From assembly GCF_000224085.1 (NCBI RefSeq), contig NC_015945.1, positions 1,685,501-1,749,500 on the forward strand: 64,000 bases of DNA, read 5' to 3'. The notes below the pieces were generated by a model. The model was not told the DNA's origin. It made no database searches and saw only the letters and a list, made by a program, of their open reading frames with translations. Positions 60,647-64,000 of the stretch are shown here, piece by piece; position 1 is the first letter of the stretch, and each line of letters starts with the position of its first letter. The stretch is from Allomuricauda ruestringensis DSM 13258 (GTDB lineage: Bacteria > Bacteroidota > Bacteroidia > Flavobacteriales > Flavobacteriaceae). A program made the position numbers and the translations under genes.

Positions 60647-63408
60647 GAAATTATTTAGTCTTGATTCTGTTTGTCTTGGTTTTCAAGATATCATATTCCC
60701 AATTTAACGAAAAGGAGCTGTCTTTCACTTTTGAGAACGTTTCCCATTTAGAAGCTCTGCAAAAAATTAATTCGGACACAGATTATCAAATTTATTATCT
60801 GCAGAATTGGTTTACGGACAGTCTAATTCAAAAAAAATATACCAATGAAAATATAGAGTATATTGTGGCAGACCTATTGAAAGGCACAATGGTGAATTAT
60901 TTTCTGTATCCGCCCAATAAAATAATACTTACCAACAATAACAATATTTACAGTAACCTTCCCGAAGGATTTTTTGGAAAAGATTCAGCAGAAGTCCAGA
61001 CTGTGTCAGCTTCCAGAAAGGTGGCTCCAATATTTTATGCAAAAGGAGATGAAAGCGTTTCCAAAAGTATGGAAACCATCAGGGTGGGTCGAGAAACTGG
61101 CGATAAATCAAAGGAAACGTACACGCTTAGCGGCTATATCACAAACTTTGAGTCTGGAGATCCAATTCCAGATATGACCATTTCAACCAATGACAACCGA
61201 TTGCTTGCCGTAACTAGTTTTGAGGGGTTTTATCGTATTGAATTACCAATAGGATCCAATATTTTAAAGTTTAGGGCGCTGGGCATAGAGAGGACCGAAA
61301 AGGAAATCATCATTTTTAACGATGGCACTTTGGATTTGGAGTTCAATGAAAGTATTGAGCAGCTGGATGAAGTGGTAGTGGAGGGAGATATTTACAAAAA
61401 TATTGAAGAAACTGTAAGCGGAACAGAAGAAATCGATAGTGAAGAAAGCAAAACTATTCCTTTGGTCCTTGGTGAAAGGGATGTCTTAAAAGTTGCAACG
61501 GCATTGCCGGGAATATCATCGGCCGGTGAAGGGGCAACAGGATTTAATGTTAGGGGAGGAAAGGCAGACCAAAATTTGGTATTGTTTGATGGTGCCACCA
61601 TGTACAACCCCCAGCACTTCTTTGGAATATTTTCAGCCATTAATCCTTTTTCAATAGGGCAATTGGAGGTGTATAAGGGAAATATTCCAGCAAAATTTGG
61701 AGGTCGTTTATCTTCAGTTTTTGATATTAAAACAAAAGATGGCGACAATTCCGAGTTTAAGGGTGAAGCCTCATTGGGTCCTGTAACGGGCAATTTGGTT
61801 TTGGAAACTCCGGTGGTAAAGGGAAAATCCTCGTTTATGTTTGGTGCCAGAGGTGCTTATGCTAACTGGATCTTACGATCTATGAAAGAGGAATCTTTGA
61901 GTAAAAGTCGCGCAACATTTTATGATGGAGTGGCCAATTATACCCATCAGGTGAATGAGAACAACAAAATAAAGGCTACGGCATACTACAGTAAGGACAA
62001 TTTTAGTATTTCCTCTGACTCCCTTTACATTTATGATAACAGGTTGGTATCACTAAGATGGCAGCATAAGTTCAACGACAAGCACTTATCCGAGGTTCAG
62101 ATTGCCAATAGCGGTTACACTTTTAATATAGAATATGAAAGAGGGGCCAACAATGATTTTGACTTAGGTTATAAAATCAACGAAACAGAAGCGAGGATAA
62201 ACTTGGATTACTTGCACAGCACCGACCTCAAATTTAACTACGGGGTCGAAGGAAAGCTATATGCCGTAGCGCCTGGAACTTTGGAACCCTTAAACGAAGA
62301 ATCCTCGGTGGAATACAATTCCTTGGAAAAGGAGAGGGCTTTGGAATCGGCAGCATATATATCGGCAAATTATAGTATAACCAAAAAGTTTGCCGTCGAT
62401 TTGGGGTTGAGGTATTCCACGTTCATGGCTTTGGGAGAACAAACCCAGTATGAGTACGAAGAGGGAGCTCCGAAGAATCAGGGTACTGTTCGGGACACGA
62501 TCCAATATGGCAACAATGAAGTAATAGAAACCTACGGTGGCCCCGAGATAAGGGCAGGAGCACGATACCTACTTACCCCCAGTCTATCTTTAAAAGCAGG
62601 ATACAACAGATCCATTCAGTACGTTCACATACTTACCAATAACACTACAATTTCGCCAATTGATACATGGAAACTCTCCGATTTGAACATTGAACCTCAA
62701 ACAGGACATCAATATTCCTTTGGAGTATTTAAAAACCTGGATGCCAATGCCTACGAAATAAGCTTGGAAGGGTTTTATAAAACAAGCGACAAGGTATTGG
62801 ATTTTAAAACGGGAGCACAGCTATTGATGAATGAGAATGTGGAAACCGAAGTATTGCAAGGGGAAGGGAAATCTTATGGGGTAGAATTCTTGTTAAGAAA
62901 AAACAGGGGTAAATTAAACGGTTGGCTGGGTTATACCTATTCACGTTCCTTTTTAAAATTGGATAGTGAGTTCGAAGAGGAAAGAGTGAACAATGGAGAG
63001 TTTTTCCCCTCGAATTTTGATAAACCTCACGATTTGAGTATGGTGGCCAATTACAAGTTTACCAAAAGATTTAGTCTGTCCGCAAATTTTGTGTACCAAA
63101 CCGGTAGACCTGTTACTGTTCCCGTGGGCAATTTTACTTTTAATGATGCTGAATATGCCGTTTATAGTGATAGAAACAGCTACCGAATCCCTGATTTTTA
63201 TAGGTTGGACCTCGGTTTTAATATAGAAGGGAACCACAAGCTCAATAAGGTTGGACATAGCTTTTGGACCATTTCTGTATACAATGTTTTGGGCAGGAAC
63301 AACCCTTACTCGGTTTTTTATGTCACAGAGAATGGAAATGTTGAGGCTTATAAGAGCTCTATTTTCTCAATACCGGTTCCTTCCATAACCTACAATTTTA
63401 AATTTTGA
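60643..63408 (+). CDS. TonB-dependent receptor with N-terminal STN-like and CarboxypepD-like domains
   Basis: A 921-residue protein with signal peptide YLVLILFVLVFKISYSQ. Residues ~25-95 form an STN-like domain (FTFENVSHLEALQKINSD), then comes a CarboxypepD-like domain (YTLSGYITNFESGDPIPDM), the plug with FNVRGGKADQNLVLFDGATMYNPQH, and a barrel ending SITYNFKF. An STN domain usually signals to an anti-sigma factor, but no sigma/anti-sigma pair is adjacent. A small secreted protein overlaps its start, and a DUF4249 lipoprotein gene begins 11 nt downstream, a common Bacteroidota unit of unknown substrate. The ligand is not predictable. Confidence 0.87.
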   Translation: MRNYLVLILFVLVFKISYSQFNEKELSFTFENVSHLEALQKINSDTDYQIYYLQNWFTDSLIQKKYTNENIEYIVADLLKGTMVNYFLYPPNKIILTNNNNIYSNLPEGFFGKDSAEVQTVSASRKVAPIFYAKGDESVSKSMETIRVGRETGDKSKETYTLSGYITNFESGDPIPDMTISTNDNRLLAVTSFEGFYRIELPIGSNILKFRALGIERTEKEIIIFNDGTLDLEFNESIEQLDEVVVEGDIYKNIEETVSGTEEIDSEESKTIPLVLGERDVLKVATALPGISSAGEGATGFNVRGGKADQNLVLFDGATMYNPQHFFGIFSAINPFSIGQLEVYKGNIPAKFGGRLSSVFDIKTKDGDNSEFKGEASLGPVTGNLVLETPVVKGKSSFMFGARGAYANWILRSMKEESLSKSRATFYDGVANYTHQVNENNKIKATAYYSKDNFSISSDSLYIYDNRLVSLRWQHKFNDKHLSEVQIANSGYTFNIEYERGANNDFDLGYKINETEARINLDYLHSTDLKFNYGVEGKLYAVAPGTLEPLNEESSVEYNSLEKERALESAAYISANYSITKKFAVDLGLRYSTFMALGEQTQYEYEEGAPKNQGTVRDTIQYGNNEVIETYGGPEIRAGARYLLTPSLSLKAGYNRSIQYVHILTNNTTISPIDTWKLSDLNIEPQTGHQYSFGVFKNLDANAYEISLEGFYKTSDKVLDFKTGAQLLMNENVETEVLQGEGKSYGVEFLLRKNRGKLNGWLGYTYSRSFLKLDSEFEEERVNNGEFFPSNFDKPHDLSMVANYKFTKRFSLSANFVYQTGRPVTVPVGNFTFNDAEYAVYSDRNSYRIPDFYRLDLGFNIEGNHKLNKVGHSFWTISVYNVLGRNNPYSVFYVTENGNVEAYKSSIFSIPVPSITYNFKF

Positions 63409-63419
63409 AACCGCTCAGT

Positions 63420-64000
63420 ATGCCAACAGGAAATCGTTTTATCTTTTTGTTAGTCACAGGAGTTTTACTGGCCATTAGCGCCTGTACTGAGCCTTTTGAA
63501 GTAGAGACAACGGACTTTGAAGATATCCTGATAATCAATGCCAGTATTACCACAGAGACCAAACGCCACGAAATTTTTATTACCAGAAGCTACGAAGAAG
63601 GTGATGACGAAGTACAGGTTTCCGGAGCAATGGTGGAGGTTCTGGTAAATAATGCCAGTTCAATTCAATTTGAGGAAGCATCGCCCGGGGTTTACCGATC
63701 TACTGTTGGGTTCGCGGCAGAGACGGGGATAGATTATCAATTAAGGGTTACGGATGAAAAGGGTGAAACGTTTGCTTCGCCCCAAGTACAATTAACGGCC
63801 CCAACAACAATAGATGAGATAACGGCCAAGAGGGTTTTGAACGAGGATGGAGAAGATGGGGTCGAAATTTATGTGGATGGAACATCCACGGGCGATAATG
63901 AAGGATATTTTAGATATGAGTACGAGGAAACCTATAGATGGGAATCTTTTTATAAGCCATTGCAGGGCTTTAGGATTGTTTCCGAGTCACCGCCGCTTCT
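63420..64000 (+). CDS. DUF4249 lipoprotein, 5' part (runs off the right edge)
   Basis: My translation from ATG 63420 gives 193 residues to the window edge. The N-terminus is a lipoprotein signal (FIFLLVTGVLLAISACTEP) with lipidated Cys. The following beta-rich segment begins DILIINASITTETKRHEIFITRSYEEG and matches the DUF4249 start. Such proteins accompany STN-type TonB receptors in Bacteroidota and may be surface-exposed partners. It begins 11 nt after the receptor stop. Its 3' end lies to the right of this window. Confidence 0.8.
   Translation, partial: MPTGNRFIFLLVTGVLLAISACTEPFEVETTDFEDILIINASITTETKRHEIFITRSYEEGDDEVQVSGAMVEVLVNNASSIQFEEASPGVYRSTVGFAAETGIDYQLRVTDEKGETFASPQVQLTAPTTIDEITAKRVLNEDGEDGVEIYVDGTSTGDNEGYFRYEYEETYRWESFYKPLQGFRIVSESPPL

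Noticed and set aside
1..64000. CRISPR arrays, rRNA genes or intact insertion sequences
   Set aside because: No regularly spaced repeats, rRNA sequence or transposase frame was seen.

Overview
The window looks like chromosome from a marine member of the Flavobacteriaceae (Bacteroidota). The evidence is promoters of the TAnnTTTG type, TonB-dependent receptors with CarboxypepD-like N-termini, DUF4249, a CrtY-type lycopene cyclase, a CzcA-TolC fusion pump and a FeoB-associated Cys-rich peptide. The genus is not determined; a Muricauda/Maribacter-like relative is only a guess.

Layout. 1-1.6 kb: 5' part of a lycopene beta-cyclase gene running off the left edge, preceded by a HepT/MntA toxin-antitoxin pair. 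1.66-11.45 kb: metal homeostasis, with a TonB receptor divergent from a DtxR-family regulator and ZIP transporter, then an HME-RND efflux operon. 11.5-17.8 kb: an Asp-box repeat protein, two conserved hypotheticals, an SDR enzyme and small membrane or secreted proteins. 17.8-20.8 kb: ECF sigma, anti-sigma and two DUF4097-like genes. 20.9-23.6 kb: feoAB plus a 47-residue Cys-rich companion. 23.7-25.8 kb: SCO protein and RseP-type protease. 25.9 kb: tRNA-Asn.

26.36-33.55 kb: a 7.15 kb segment bracketed by 48-bp direct repeats (one mismatch) that contain the 3' end of tRNA-Arg(CCT). This is a tRNA-targeted island without a surviving integrase. It carries a small membrane protein, a racemase remnant, a 1-Cys peroxiredoxin, a CstB-like persulfide dioxygenase-rhodanese, Dps and cytochrome bd oxidase.

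33.7-50.6 kb: a sulfur region, with a response regulator, split YeeE/YedE sulfur transporter, DUF2892 proteins, a PII-like protein, an RND pump, a sulfide:quinone oxidoreductase-like flavoprotein, a rhodanese/HMA/c-heme operon, a second CstB-like protein, a SulP transporter and a Crp/Fnr regulator. 50.7-58.5 kb: an alkaline-phosphatase-superfamily protein, the xylose operon xylB-xylA-symporter, and a LytTR/histidine-kinase pair. 58.7-64 kb: YceI, then a hypothetical/TonB receptor/DUF4249 operon cut by the right edge.

Main observation. Seven promoters share the palindrome GTNAC-N4-GTNAC (five exact, two with one mismatch), centred 33 bp (one case 34) from a TAnnTTTG-like -7 element. That is the geometry of a Crp-type activator bound near -41. 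They precede the RND/YeeE operon, the flavoprotein, the rhodanese operon, the chromosomal CstB-like gene, SulP, and two transcription units inside the island. The Crp/Fnr protein at 49943-50575 has a cysteine cluster and an NtcA-like recognition helix, and is the obvious candidate regulator. I infer a reactive-sulfur regulon that has absorbed an acquired island and that includes an RND efflux pump.
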